A stretch of 64,000 nt of DNA, taken from assembly GCF_003590095.1 (NCBI RefSeq), contig NC_039490.1:11487834-11551833 (forward strand), written 5' to 3'. Made by a program: the position numbers and the translations under genes. The stretch is from Trichoplusia ni. Its lineage: Eukaryota; Arthropoda; Insecta; Lepidoptera; Noctuidae. Positions 1-12,409 of this stretch are shown here, one piece after another (positions within the stretch are counted from its first letter, which is position 1; each line of letters opens with the position of its first letter). Under the pieces are notes generated by a model. The model had not been told where the DNA came from. It saw only the letters and a program-made list of their open reading frames with translations, and made no database searches.

Positions 1-950
1 ATAGCTATTCAACTTGTACTGGTTCGTCTCTATATAAATGACTTTCCGAAAGCATAAAGCATAACACCAAATCTTTTCATTATTATTTTTAGGCTTACTG
101 TAACTAGAAATTTTAAGATTTCGATAAAGACTAACAAACCGCGGTCCAATAGATGCTTATATCACTTAAATTTGTTAAGCAAATAGTAACAATATTATAT
201 TATTATAATATAGGTACATTTATTATTCTATTTGACGGATGTAAATGTAATTTTGCCTTTTCCGCGCAAAATTGATTGAAAGTCCGCCGGCCATTAGCCA
301 TCAGTATGCAGGAGTGAGTCCATGTTTTTCGAATCGCTCTATCTGTTAACGTATTTTGTATGGGATGTGAAATGTGATTTGTTATTTTATGTGCGGATAT
401 TTACCTGTCTTATTATTGTATTGTATTATCGTTTACACATGCTCCATTGTTATAAAGGTTTGCCAAGCAATCGAATTCACCTATTATTACATAGAATAAA
501 TTCTAAACTGCGGGAGGTTTTTCCAGAAATAATTGCTTAAACTACCTATACTTAAATGCAGGAGGATGCCATTGATACACCTTGATACCATTAAGTACAT
601 CAAAAATGGGTTGATTCTTTTCTTTTCCATATAAGATGATCTTGATGAAAACGAATTATCTGTTGTAAAAAACAACATTCTGTTAAATCCCTCTATTGCT
701 GCGGACATACAAACATTTAAAAAATAAGCTGATTCAGATGAAACTAATGGGAATCTCAAAAATCTTATTTCTTATGCTGGGAATAAACGCTTTAAATAAA
801 AACTATCCTAACTATACAATTTCAACCCGTGCATTCGTAAAATGACAAATCCACTCACAGCCCACATTGATAAACCCTTAAATAAAATTAAAACATCAAA
901 CTAATTTAAACCCTTCCAACAACTGACCGATCTCCTCCCGAACCATGTTT
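1..950. other. No gene recognised
   Basis: AT-rich sequence. Short open frames at 322-540 (+) and 487-759 (-) overlap each other and show no known motif. No repeat family of the window is recognised here. Confidence 0.5.
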
Positions 951-1108
951 TTCTAAATCCTTAATTCATTCACTCCGACAAATCTTGGTCGGCTGGTACA
1001 ACACGCTACACGGTCCACGGTCCTTTGACGAAGGCGATAAGTACTCACTTCAAAGGGTTGAAAACGATGCTGGGGCTTGTGTACCTGAACTACGAGCTGA
1101 AACAGGCC

Positions 1109-1186
1109 TGTTGTGGTTGTGGAAGCAAGACGCCGATATCCGCGGTGCAGCTTATTGACTCTCTTCCGCAATGTTGACGTCGTTGG
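1109..1186. repeat. Palindromic motif family, copy S1
   Basis: The left arm reads GTTGTGGTTGTGGAAGCAAG and the right arm TCTCTTCCGCAATGTTGACG, partly complementary across a spacer of about 30 nt. It lies in a locally GC-rich stretch (about 960-1250) unlike the AT-rich flanks. No protein motif is seen in the frame at 953-1171 (-). Confidence 0.5.
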
Positions 1187-1259
1187 GAAAAGCGTTGATC
1201 GGAGTATGCCTCTTTGACGCTGACGTGTAGGATGCCGTATAAATTTTCCGTCTGGTTTT

Positions 1260-1830
1260 ATATGTTACATTGTAGGCGAAACTTGTTATTTGAATAAAAG
1301 GATTGATTTGTGGTTGAAATCAGTCAAAAAAGGCAAGTTTGTAAAAATCTTAGATTTTTAAAGGTCTTGCGTACACATTTTTCTTGTGTTTAATATCATG
1401 AAAACATGACGAGGATCTTCACCTAACATTTATTTTCGGTCTATTTTTAACATGATGTTTAAATTGCGAGTCATTCCTAATTATATTTAATTTAATCAAC
1501 ATAATTCAATACCCATATAATTGTAAATCATTCTACATGTTACATATACATTTCCACGATAATTGCATTCCACAACTATCTCAGTTACAATAACTAAGTG
1601 TCTCCCTGTCATTTGGAACAACTTCACTCTTAAAACGTACATACATCATCCCAAACCACCATTAATCGTGTCACTTTTTGCTCCCATAGCGGAATGAACC
1701 CAATAGCATTGTAAAGGTCCTGTGTATTCGTATACATACCTGTTTCCAAACCTCTTTGAGTAAAAGCCTCGATTTTTCCCGCTCTTAGGAATTTAATGCT
1801 TGTGTCGTGGTTCCACAAAGAAGTCCTATG
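1260..1830. other. No gene recognised
   Basis: AT-rich. The 67-codon frame at 1630-1833 (-) has no recognisable domain. Confidence 0.5.
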
Positions 1831-1832
1831 CA

Positions 1833-1945
1833 CGAAGACACCCAGAATTAGGAAAAGTGTTTACGGATCACACAAATGATTATTGGCGGTAATCGAACCC
1901 GCGTCTCATCGTGTACTATAGCTTTGGCTAGGTAAGCCTTATAGG
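1833..1945 (-). mobile_element. tRNA-derived SINE, family B, decayed
   Basis: Minus-strand match to the family B body: a box B-like GGTTCGATTACC, the motif ATTTGTGTGATC next to it (here mutated) and CTGGGTGTCTTCGTGC. The head is decayed. Confidence 0.5.
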
Positions 1946-2093
1946 CTTTGCTTGCAGTTTTATTTTCCATTAGTACTTATAATTATAAGTTGAATGTAGT
2001 TTATTGTTTATAAATCGGTGAGTACATGTATTCGATTTCTAAATTTACAATTTTACAAAGTTAAATATTTACAACTTAAAAAACAAAAAAATA

Positions 2094-2480
2094 TTAAATT
2101 AAAGCATCAAAAAATTCATCGCTATCGCTGCCGGCTGGGAGTGTGCCCAAAAGGCTGGTAGCATTGCCACGTTGAATGGCAATGCTAACCCTCTGAGCGA
2201 GGTAAAAGCCAGCCTTTGGGTCACGAGAAGTGTCAACGAGACGCTTTGCTAGGTCTTTAAAAAGCGTTTTGGCACTCGGCCCCCACGGCCCAAAAGTTTC
2301 AACCCCAAACGGCTCAAAGAAGTAACTACCAACTAGATTACCATATTTGCGCCGCTTGAGGTCAGCAGCCGCGGCAGCAGAGCCAGCGCAGCTCGAAGAA
2401 CCGGGAAGGTGAGATGGCGCAAGAGTATCAACACAAGTGGCGTCCCACACTAAAGGCCTACCCATCTTCCAAGGGAATTT
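2094..2480 (-). mobile_element. C-terminal relic of a retroelement polyprotein
   Basis: An open frame of 123 codons from the internal Met extends upstream in frame through the residues FPWK. It contains VWDATCVDTLAPSHLPGS, FEPFGVETFGPWGP, KRLVD and FYLAQRVSIAIQRGNA. These are the signature of the C-terminal end of a retrotransposon-type ORF that is common in invertebrate genomes. N-terminal catalytic domains are absent, so this is a 5'-truncated copy. The frame is open and ends at a TAA. It is more GC-rich than its surroundings, so the insertion may be fairly recent. The exact clade cannot be told. Confidence 0.7.
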
Positions 2481-2489
2481 TTGGTTTAA

Positions 2490-3695
2490 AATAGTTTTAA
2501 AATATAGAATGTAGTTGTAAAATCGTTAAAATATAAAATTAAAAATCTCGTTTCTGAGTTTATTAAATTAACTGTAGACAGAGAAAAAAAAAAACGACGA
2601 CGCGCGGTGGTAAATAAAAACACCTACACTTTCCAAAGCCGCACAAAACGAAATGGTGGAAACTAATTAAAACTGAAGTTATTCACAAACGTCGTACGAA
2701 GCTCACTTTTTATTTGCCGTCGTTTTATTAATTTCCATTTGATTTGGAACTGGTGCCTAATTGCCAGCCATTGTACGTCCTCTGCAGCCATAACTTTAAA
2801 AACAAATGCTAATTAATTATTTATGAAAAAGAGGAAAAATATTTTCTTTATTAAGTAATAACTCTCATCTTATTTCTTCAAGGTTGACCTTTCAGAATTA
2901 AAGTTTAGTAGATATATAATATAGTGTAACACTCAAACACGTGGATCATGCAGTCATACTTAGTTTTTCTTTCGCAAAACTATTTTGAATAGACAAGTTC
3001 CGATTTGAAAGGCACCTGATTATTATTTAAGTAATTTATTTATTTTTCAACAAGAGAACACGTAACGTTGCACCTTTTGTTTCTCTATGGGGAAAGATTT
3101 TCTCCCAGATATCACCTTTTTATGGACCGACATCATTATTTTGAAGACCTGAAAAAATAAAATAAAATTGCCTCAACTTATCATTACCACAACATCATAT
3201 AATATACAGCAATTCTCATAAGTTACAAATAATAATCGTTCTTTAAGCAGCAAACAGCATATTATAAATATCTTTTACTTCTCTGCTTGCCCGCTTAAAA
3301 GGCAAGATCGCCGTAAGCCAATTTACGAAAGGCAAAGAAACAAAACAGAACTTAATGCGTTAGTGTCTGTGCACGTTTCTTTTGTTACTTCCCGGTAATG
3401 GATGGAAGGTTTTAATGGGAACGCGGTCCTTTTCCTGAGGACCCGAGGACCGACATGCTACCAGCTACGTCTTATGTTTTTGACACTTTATGTCTTTGTT
3501 TTAGCGACCACTCTTAAATGGTACTTGGTGTTGAGTTGACCTTAATGACTGTTGGACGATGTAGACTGATTTTTTAAGTTGTTACATTATGGAGAGTGTA
3601 AATTGATGTCGTCGACCCTTCCGTTATTGAAAAGTGTAATTTTTTCAACTGTCAGCGCTGTTTAAACCGCTTTACATGTATGGAAATGATACTCA
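2490..3695. other. No gene recognised
   Basis: AT-rich intergenic DNA with homopolymer runs. No open frame above 70 codons with a recognisable motif and no matched repeat. Confidence 0.5.
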
Positions 3696-3697
3696 TT

Positions 3698-3733
3698 AGA
3701 AGAAAGAAAGAAAGAAAGAAGAAAGAAAGAAAT
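3698..3733 (+). repeat. GAAA microsatellite
   Basis: Tandem GAAA units, interrupted once by a three-base unit. Confidence 0.9.
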
Positions 3734-3739
3734 AACTTT

Positions 3740-5025
3740 TATTACGTGCTTGTGACCCAGAAATACATAAGGACGAATTGTACAAAATTGAGACATTAAG
3801 GTAAGAATATGCGTCGCAAACACGCAATACGGCCGTCGCTCAGCTTAATGCTGCAACCCTGAGAGAGACAGAGTCACAGCGCTGATTTTCAGCGATAGAG
3901 AATTCATTATTGAGAAGTAACTTGCATTTCCTACTTTCAGCATCTCGGTCAACTTTTAAAGAAGTTAAAGAAGGTCTGAATCTTATTTTTATTTATTTAT
4001 ATTTTCTGCTTTCATCTACTAGTCTACTAGTTAACCATAAAGTGAGACTGGGAAGAGACCATGTTTACGCAACAGCCTACTTTAAACTGAAACCGATTTT
4101 ATTTCTAATCCTTGTTATTATAAAACAATACTACATGTACATAGAAGGCAGGTTGCGAACAATCAAGTTAATTCCGTTGTCCACTATTCGTTTATCCGGG
4201 AACCAAAATGAAGGCTTCTCTATAAATACAAACTATGTAAAATCGTTTGTTTGAGCTTGTCCGTGGTCGCCAATTTGAAATTGAACGCGACACGCATGTG
4301 GAATTCGCGAAAATTTTGGGTACCGCGAGAAAATGTTGATTTCAATACAAAATATTTTTATTGCTCTCCATATCTAGAAAAGGTGTTACATAATATTAGT
4401 ATTGTACACTCTGGACCCTGTAGGGCACGGCAATGTAGAATTTTCGCCATTACGAGTTATTGAAGAATGATCAGGCTAAAATATAAAACACATTTTATTT
4501 TTCATCTGCTCTACTAATATCAGAACTTTACCGTGACTAGAAATTTTCAACTTAAAAAAACACTAAATTGATAAGAATTTCAGAAAAAGGAAATGAATTC
4601 CAAAAGTATTACCAACTGGTACAGATAAACATAAACAAAATAATAACGTCACGGGGACAGAAAAAAGGGCGGGAAAAGTTTGATCGAGAGCTTTTAACCT
4701 TTTGATTTATCAGAATAATTTATCAGGGGCGTGGGACGGCGACCGAGCTACACGGACACTGCGATGTCATTATTACCCGGTACATATTTTATTATAATTA
4801 TTTAAAAAAGTTTAAGTTACTTTATATTTCAGTACTTTTAAAAAAAATTGCCTATTTATCCCACTGATGGGCATAGATTTCCCAAAGTTCCAAATTGTCT
4901 GTCCTGGTCTACTTAGAATCGGTCCACCCGGTAATTAAAAGTTATAGAAGAACGTTAACTTCATACCTTTTTTGTGTTTTCACAAGAGACAACTCAACAC
5001 AAGAAAAACTCACACAGACACAAGT
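3740..5025. other. No gene recognised
   Basis: Two open frames at 3910-4254 and 4251-4463 (+) overlap by four bases (ATGA) and have no recognisable domain. Their composition is like the flanking DNA, so they are probably chance frames. Confidence 0.45.
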
Positions 5026-5029
5026 ATTT

Positions 5030-5260
5030 GGGTGATTCTCCGGAAAAAAGTAACACAAATTAAGAACATCATTATCCTCACCACACTTTACATACTGCAG
5101 ATTGCTTGATTTAATATTATTTTTATCTAAGCTTGTAAAGTACTACAGCTATTACTAGATGACGTAAGAATTAAAACATTTTAGCATCACAGCGACGTGA
5201 ACCATTTGGTGAGGATAATGACGACCTTGAATAGGTGTAATTTTTTCCGAAGAATCACCC
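5030..5260. mobile_element. 231-bp MITE with long TIRs
   Basis: The ends are inverted copies: GGGTGATTCTCCGGAAAAAA on the left, and GGGTGATTCTTCGGAAAAAA on the complement of the right end. Similarity continues for about 53 bp to a shared CATTATCCTCACCA. The element is flanked on both sides by ATTT (5026-5029 and 5261-5264), a plausible target duplication. It has no coding capacity. The superfamily is not certain. Confidence 0.8.
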
Positions 5261-5580
5261 ATTTCCACAATTCTTTTCTGAGTGCCTTCTACTACCTTAT
5301 GATAACTTAGGCCCTAATTCAATTACCAAATGGTCACAATCCATTTCCATTTCGTGTTAAAAACAAATCATACAAATGTGAAAATAGTTGCTGCCTATTT
5401 ACCTTATACAGTAGCGACCCAATCAACTCTACAGTTAGCCGGTGTCATTATGATTATTACCGAGGATAGAGCTAAAGAATTAGGCCAAAATGAAGTTCTT
5501 GCTAATCGCCGTCAAACAAAAATGTACGGAACATGTCCAATATGACACGTTCATCCATGTTTCACCATGATATTTAAAAA

Positions 5581-5662
5581 CAGGACGATTGCGGTGTGAA
5601 AGCGAGATGGCGCTATATGTAGTCGATTGTCCCCTCTCTCTCCCACACTAGTATCCGTCCTG
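5581..5662. repeat. Palindromic motif family, copy S2
   Basis: This is the best-formed palindrome of the family. The outer arms are CAGGACGAT and ATCCGTCCTG. The inner arms are GTGTGAAAGCGAGA and TCTCTCTCCCACAC. The spacer contains AGATGGCGCT (5605-5614), an insect CTCF-like core. Confidence 0.65.
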
Positions 5663-5669
5663 ATTAGAG

Positions 5670-6745
5670 CTTGCTACAGAGGCAGGTTGTTTTCAGCTTA
5701 ATATTCGTGAGGCATATGGGTATTGCGTGCTCTGCGTATCTCGGCTGGACACCAGCCTTCATCATCAGTTTCTGCTTTACTGTGTTAATGAGCTTTCCAA
5801 ATTGTGTGTGATATGACCGTACATTTTTTTGGAATCCATACATGCATGTAATATTCTCAATGGCTCTGAAATTTTTAATTGTTAGAATAAACAATTATGA
5901 CCTTTTTTCATAGTGATGTGTGTCTGTGTCCCTGTGCACGTATTTAAAAAGGACCGGGTCTATTCCCAAGAAGTTATACCGTGACAGTAAAGAGTACGTG
6001 GCTTCCATATCAATGGCAGAAACACAGATTAATCGATTTTTTCTAACTTACTGTGTGTTTTCGTCATAGGCTGGGCAAGGGTCTCCCATAATTATTTTAC
6101 GATTCTCTACCCGAGGCTACCTGAAATAAGCCTTAGGCCATCCACGACGGCGGCGTTATCCATCCGCTGCTGATATTTGTCTCAACGTAGAAGAAAATAC
6201 CCCTACAACTTTAGAAGTATGTGTCAATTTAATTGATAAATTTTATACCTAGTTTAAAAACATCTCTTATACCAGGAAAACTTCATTAAAAGACTTAACA
6301 AAGACTTCACATAATTTACTTAAGAAAACAGTTAGCTTAAAATTATTTTAATGAAGATGACCCTTTTCGAATTACACAAAATATACTTAAGTACATATAT
6401 CACTACGTATCGCTCACCCTTCACCGTTCCATAACTACTCTAGCTGTGGCGTAAGGACCAAATGTACTGAACATGAGCATTTAACTTATTTACTAATAAC
6501 ACGGCACAAAATAGGAACGTTTACTCTCTAGGTCAGGGCCTAATGGATACCTCTCTACAGGAGTTACAAACACACCGGCATACGTTACTGACGGTTACTT
6601 ATCCAAGGCATCCCTACTAATACTGTAATACCGTTATAAGCTTATCACTGAATAATATATTAACTTTGCCGACGCCAGACCTTTCCCTTTTTTTATAAAT
6701 TACCAGCCGGAAAATATTATGTGATAATTTTTAGGGTTATATACC
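5670..6745. other. No gene recognised
   Basis: No recognisable protein motif or repeat. The frame at 5664-5894 (-) has no family signature. Confidence 0.5.
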
Positions 6746-6747
6746 TA

Positions 6748-6960
6748 AAGTGTTAAAATATAACCTTGTTACTACGGCTCTGCTGTCTGCCCGTCTGTCT
6801 TTTACAAGGCTTTATCTCATGAATAGTGTAAGCTAGTAGATAGCAATTTTTTTATAAATGATGTATTTCTTTTGTTGCTGCAAAAAAAAGTCGAGGTGCA
6901 ACAATTGTTGGTGCGGTCATAAATTTGATGAGTAATCCATTTTTACTGCAAGTATATTTT
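6748..6960 (+). repeat. Dispersed repeat family D
   Basis: Family D hallmarks in order: GGCTCTGCTGTCTG, GTCTGTC, TATCTCATGAATAGTG, GATGTATTTCTTTTG, CGGTCATAAATTTGATG. The family ends elsewhere in GAGTCCGACTCGCACTTGACC. Both ends are decayed here. Confidence 0.6.
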
Positions 6961-7285
6961 CTGTAATGCAACCCACACTTGACTGATTCTGTTAATTATA
7001 ATTAATACGATATTTCAATTTCTCTTTTAATACTCATTAACAATTAAGATCTATGTAAATGTAAGTGAAGTGCCCACATTAACCTTTTAACATTAGTTTA
7101 TAATATTACTAAATACACGTGTGCTCCCAATACCAGTGTTAATTAACTGGAATGATCGGTTACCGGCGATTGATGGATCGAAACAAGTTCAAAAACAAAA
7201 GATATAGAAAACAATATGTTACAAAAGGAAACTCGAAACTTACTCATTACATATAGCGAGGGGAGAATGTTGCTTTGTATTTACA

Positions 7286-7600
7286 TCCCTACTAACATTA
7301 TACATGTCAATGTAAGTTTGTTTGTTACGCTGTCACGCATAAATACTTGACCGGTCGTGATGAAACTTTGCACATATTACTTTTTATAATATAATGTTCT
7401 TGGAGGGATAAGAAGTAAAAAATTATAGATTTAAAAATCTAAAAACCCACGATTTTAAATGACACTCATTTTTTTTTAAATCGGTCCCGCCTTTTTATAA
7501 TTGTAAATTGCATTGTCATCGGGTTTGAAGCTGCACTGAAAATTTCAGCTTGCTCGTTTATCGGGAAGTGCCTCAAAATTGAGATACAAAAATCCGAAAG
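7286..7600 (+). mobile_element. Helitron-like non-autonomous element, 3' end unclear
   Basis: Begins A|TCCCTACTAACATTATACA, the family head, followed by GTTTGTTACGCTGTCACGC and CCGGTCGTGATGAAACTTTG. The later part differs from the other copies and the CTAG end is not found. Confidence 0.5.
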
Positions 7601-7639
7601 GAATGACAAATTAAGAAACAAACGAGAAAAGTGAGTGTA

Positions 7640-8340
7640 TAAAAACGAAGGAATAAAAAAACCGTAACTACCAGGATGCAGTTGCTGTTCTATAAGTTCT
7701 CAAAAGAGGGACACTGTTATTATGACATTTCATGTAAGTGAACCTACAATGTCCTCTTAGCCAAAGACTGCAGCTGTCAAAGCGAGCAACAACTCTACTC
7801 GAAATAGAGAGACACTCTGTTTTCTCTCTCTTTCTCTTCTTCCAATAGTAAGTGACCTTCATTCGCTTCCATATGGGAAAGCAAATCTCCGGATCTAAGG
7901 ACCAAACTTTTTTAAAAGCCTTCATATTTTCCAGTCTGTCATAAAAATATTTGTTAGAAAACAAATGACATGTATTTTTTGTTCGTTTTTATAAATAGGT
8001 ATAATATTAAATAAGCTTATTTTGCTTCAAAGGACGAAAATGATAGGATAACATTACTCTAGCCTTTTCAAATGTGGGTTTTATTTTTTATTACAAATGT
8101 TGTGATACTTATCTTTTGACAAGCACATAAGTGTATCATGTTGTTTTTTTAGTAATATTTTCCTCCAAATAAGTGGAATATTGAAAGTCGTTTACGCATT
8201 TTTAAATTGGAAAATGGCTTGGTAAACAAACTTTGCTACGCTTTTTTTGACGTTTTGGTACTCGCACTGACGTGTATCCCATACGTCAAAGTTATATTGA
8301 ATACTAGATAAGAAGTTACGATTGAATAAAATAGTAACGT
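7640..8340. other. No gene recognised
   Basis: Open frames at 7668-7964 (-) and 8192-8428 (-) have no known motif. A pyrimidine-rich stretch lies near 7820-7850. Confidence 0.45.
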
Positions 8341-8375
8341 ACTCAAGCAGTGACGTCACACGAGATTTCAAATTC
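8340..8375 (+). repeat. Fragment of a dispersed repeat carrying TGACGTCA
   Basis: GTGACGTCACACG is shared with the longer copy at 10480-10620. The octamer lies at 8351-8358. Confidence 0.4.
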
Positions 8376-8754
8376 ATTTTCGTGCGCGATGAAAGAAAAA
8401 TCTCTTTATTCTGATTTTTTTTGGGCATCTAGCAAACTAATTGCATTCATATTTGAATATCCGAGCGTTTATGATGATTTTATTAGGCATCCCCTTAAAG
8501 CACATTATCACTCACTTTTATCCCTAAATTAAAACTAATTGTTTCATTACTGAACCACATCCTGACCTTAAAGGATTAGAGTAATGATAATTGGACCACA
8601 TAACTTTTTAAAGGCCATATCCCTTGAAGGGCCAAGAGCTATAGAGCTAGTGGCACAAAATATGGTCCAATTTGTACTAGTCAACGTTTTTTCCCATCTA
8701 GTATTGTACAGTATTTGGTAACTTTTTACTATGGAATACTGTTTTATCTAGTAT

Positions 8755-9130
8755 AGAGGATTGTGGAGGTTAGAAAGGCAGTCGCTCTATCCTCCATGCT
8801 ATATTAAACACAGTATTCGGCTTCTTCTTATCGTATGGTAAGGTCGCATCTTGGCCTCACTTTCTACCCTGAGGAGGTAGATGTCTATGACGATTCCTCT
8901 TCCTTAATAAAAAAGGTAGAAAGGCTCAGAGTTAAAGCCCATCCCGAAGATCCACGCTTTTGACGTGACTTAACAAAAAGTAAGATCCACGCAGCATCCA
9001 GAATGCTTCTAGGCTAAAACCTTGAAACATTCTCAGTTTTGCTAGTTTCCTCACTATGTTTTCTCATAAGACATTCGGGCGTACTGGGTTTCGAACCGAC
9101 TATCCTCGACTGGGCAGTCCAAAGAAGCGA
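8755..9130 (+). mobile_element. Patchwork of LINE-tail fragments
   Basis: Contains GGAGGTTAGAAAGGCAGTCG, AAACACAGTATTCGGC and TTTCCTCACTATGTTTTC, pieces of LINE tails that recur in lepidopteran DNA. Boundaries and family are uncertain. Confidence 0.4.
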
Positions 9131-9464
9131 AGTAAAGTGCCTTCTTATACCGAAGGCACTTTACACCGCTTTGTAAATGACTGTCGTATTTTTGTCCATG
9201 AGAAACTTATTATAGCTGTCTTTTAAATAACTGCTAAAACACATTTTTATTAAATTTTTCAATTCTCATTTCGTGAATTCCGGAGTTATTATTGTTTATT
9301 AAGTTAAGTTTATATTTTTGTGACGCTATTTTCTACTGAAAAATATTGTTTTGTACATAATTTTAAGGTGGGTGGCTGTTACTACTACCGGCGCGCCGCG
9401 GATTCATTCGCGTAGACCCTGTTTCCGTAGAAAAAAGGGAATAATAACAGTTTATACGGTCGAT

Positions 9465-9640
9465 CCGTGTATGGAAAAGCACGTTAAATTGGGGGTTAAT
9501 TATTCCCAGTTTGTACTAATCTTACAACAAATCTTATTAAGGTCGACTATCATGTTGACCTGGTGACTGAGTCGAGGAGGTAAGATAGGCAGTCGCTACT
9601 AGTACAAGACTAGTTCTGAACATTCATTTAAACTGGAAAC
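9465..9640 (+). mobile_element. LINE 3'-tail fragment
   Basis: Carries TATGGAAAAGCACGTTAAAT and, further on, ACTGAGTCGAGGAGGTAAGA followed by TAGGCAGTCGCT. Both belong to the tail seen more completely at 60590-60712. The segment between them has been altered. Confidence 0.5.
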
Positions 9641-9644
9641 AGCA

Positions 9645-10195
9645 TAAAATATATCCATAATGATTCATTTACACTAAATTGAGAATATGTAAACTTTGAA
9701 CGTAATACGACACACCCACTATCTTATCTTTAATAAACAAACGAAAATAGCCCATATGGAAACTGATAATTACGTATTTTAATATGATACTAAAATAATT
9801 CCTCTCTACCTATGTTAGACCTGTGTCCCTGTATAAACCGTTAATAAGGACCAGGTTTTCTTAATAGATGACCATCCCATGAATAAAAACAATTAGCGAA
9901 GGCTACATTTAATAGCATAGTTTATGCAAAAGGCGTATAAACTCTAATATGGTTACTAACATGTTTCACCTGCCTGCAAGTTACTGATAAAATGTTATGG
10001 ACTATTACAACTCCCACATTGTAATTCATTTTTATTGTGCGTTGAATAAATTAGCAGTTATACAAGTAAGGTTTATTAAATGTGTGAAATAAATATTCCT
10101 TTTAAACTGATATATGGACTTTCAAGGGGGTGTAGTGTAACTTTAAATGATTAAGTACTGGCGAAAATATTAAAAAAGAAATAAATAGTTTTCCT
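9645..10195. other. No gene recognised
   Basis: AT-rich sequence without motif or repeat match. Confidence 0.5.
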
Positions 10196-10202
10196 CAATC
10201 AA

Positions 10203-10325
10203 ATAATATAAAGCGGCGACGAGGATGGCCTCGAATGAAGTGGCGCAATGATCTGGATTCATACCTTAAAAATGGATGGAAAAATCTATGGGAGGCCTTT
10301 GCCCTGCAGCAGGACAGTAACGGCC
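10203..10325 (+). mobile_element. LINE relic: C-terminal end of a reverse transcriptase ORF
   Basis: Translates to KRRRGWPRMKWRNDL, then DSYLKNGWKNLW, then EAFALQQD. This matches the usual C-terminus of a LINE reverse transcriptase (RW.DDL..., W..LGEAF.QQWD). The rest of the ORF is missing. Confidence 0.65.
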
Positions 10326-10479
10326 ATACGAAAAGAAATATAAATCTAGTAGTATAGTTATAAATCTGTTTAGCCCGTTGGACAGATTTCCGAATTATTG
10401 GTTATGTATTTTTAATGTTATCTTATCATTAAAAAGTAAAAAACACTTAAGTATGGTAGAGAAACAACCTCACTTGCTA

Positions 10480-10620
10480 GTAAAAAGCGTACTGGTAAGT
10501 GACGTCACACGGCAAAATAAATCACTGCACCACCTATATTTTTTGTTTAAGAGATGAAATAAAAAATACGTATACAATATTTTTTGGAAATCTATATGAT
10601 GGGCAAATCAGGTTTTTTTG
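10480..10620 (+). repeat. Dispersed repeat carrying TGACGTCA
   Basis: TGACGTCA at 10500-10507 is followed by ACTGCACCACCTATATTTTT and ATAAAAAATACGTAT. Part of the same unit is seen at 8340-8375 and 28045-28175. Confidence 0.45.
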
Positions 10621-10624
10621 GCAA

Positions 10625-11540
10625 ATTCCCTATTGTTTGAGCTGATTCACAATGTATTATTAAGTAACCCAGTCTCAACCTCAGATCTTTAATCTTAGCA
10701 TTTGTTTGAGCATAACGTCGCAATAAACATATCCATGTAATTTGTGAAAGACAGTAACATTTGCTCGGAAGTTTGTTGCGTGGTACCTCCTGTTGGATAA
10801 AACATTAAGAATCCCTGACGGCTAGACCACCCACTCGGGGGTAAGGGTCCACGCATACAAAACTAAAATGAAAACACTGCGTTTTTAATTCAATTGCAAA
10901 GTTAAGTTAATAATAGTTTATTATTGTTATTGTTTTATAAACCTATTACAACTACTTGATGTAGGATGCTAATTTTACTCAGAGCGAGACATGTTATAAA
11001 GGAATTAAGTATCGCCATCGCGAAAAACAACAGCTTTTCCATACAAAAAATCATTTCTTCACTTTGGTAAGAGCTAAATTTAAGCGACAATATGATTTTT
11101 AATTTACAGACAGTGTTACCTACATATGTTGATGAGGCTGAACCCCTAAAGTTTTGTAATAGATTGCTGATATATTTGAAATTATGGTCCCGATTGATAT
11201 GTGTGCGATGACCCTAATGTAGCGACGACTGCAGCTCAGTCTTTAGTTATGTTGACATTTAAAAATGATACAAATGTCTTGCCAGCAGAAGAAATGTTTC
11301 AAGGAAACTATATGACAAGAAATTCCAAGTAATACATATTTACGTATATTTTTGATAAATTATCTTTATTCTCATGTTTGATGTAATGTATAAAAACTGC
11401 TCTATTTTCGATACTAAATTTTGCAGATTGTCTGGTGTCTATTATACGTAAGTAGATATTTTAAAAAGGGGCCACTGCTTCGCTCCTTTTTGAAATCGCT
11501 TCAGACAAAAATAACTAATTCTCCATTCTAAAAATTGTAT
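10625..11540. other. No gene recognised
   Basis: AT-rich, no known motif, no repeat match. Confidence 0.5.
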
Positions 11541-11545
11541 TTGAT

Positions 11546-11775
11546 TGGCCTGTTGGTCTAGTGGGTCCATATGGGAGGTCGTAGGATCGATTCCCACTCA
11601 GGACAAATCTTTGTGTGATGAGCACGATCATTTGTTCTGTGTCTGGGTTTAATTAATCTAATTTATGTTTGTATTTAGAAATATATAAGTATGTTTATCA
11701 GTTGCCTAGTACTCACAATACAAGCTTAGATTGAGACCAGATGGCGCTGCGCGAAAAAACAAATTGTGTGTAAAT
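11546..11775 (+). mobile_element. tRNA-derived SINE, family A, copy A1
   Basis: The tRNA-like head GGCCTGTTGGTCTAGTGG (box A) and box B-like GATCGATTCCC lie closer together than in copy A3, because about 25 nt of the anticodon region is missing. The body contains GATGAGCACGATCATTTGTT and TATTTAGAAATATATAAGTA. The tail carries CCAGATGGCGCTG (core 11739-11748). Confidence 0.8.
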
Positions 11776-11912
11776 TAAATTGTCAACACGATATTGTGTT
11801 GTAAAACAATCCAACATGGCTGCCAGCCGCGCTTGTTCGTTGCACGTGCCTTTTATTATCAAAGCTGTTAGATTTTATATTTAAGAGTTCAAACTGAAAT
11901 TATTTTGATTTT

Positions 11913-12170
11913 AGGGTTCCTTTCCTAAAGATTAGAAACGGATTCATATTACTAAGACTAAAATTTCTGTTCTTTTGTCCATCCGTCTGTCACCAAGCTT
12001 TACCTCAGGAACCTGAAAAGTATAGTAAAAAAATCGTAGAAGATGATCTCTTACCGCTATAAAATCCTATGGTATAATGATTGCTTTTTTTTGCCCATTT
12101 GTTGATATTTAGCATAGTAGTACGGAACCCTAAATATCGTGAACCTACTCGCACTTGACCAGTTATTTAA
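11913..12170 (+). repeat. Dispersed repeat family D
   Basis: From TAGGGTTCCTTTCC through CCGTCTGTCACCAAGCTTTA to ACTCGCACTTGACCAG. Nearly full length. Confidence 0.7.
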
Positions 12171-12409
12171 TTTAATAACATTGAAGTTAATCGTTTGGCG
12201 GCAAATAAGGAAGTATGCCTTATTGCGGTAACACGATATTAATATACAGAGTGTTGTTTAAGTGAAGATCACGAAAGGTAACACTCCTGCCTACACCCTG
12301 GGGAGCGCGGCGTGATGATACACTGGCTCTTATTAATCTGTCAGGAGACACGCTTATAAGTTACACCTTTTAATTTTAACGGAAAATGATTTTTATTTAC
12401 AGGTGTAAA

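Noticed and set aside
3910..4463. Two overlapping frames joined by ATGA, resembling a small operon
   Set aside because: Operon-style overlap has no meaning in this genome, and neither product has a recognisable domain.
7815..7850. Pyrimidine-rich tract with TCTCTCTC as a sixth palindrome copy
   Set aside because: It lacks the AAGCGAGA arm at the right spacing and the CACAACGAC end.
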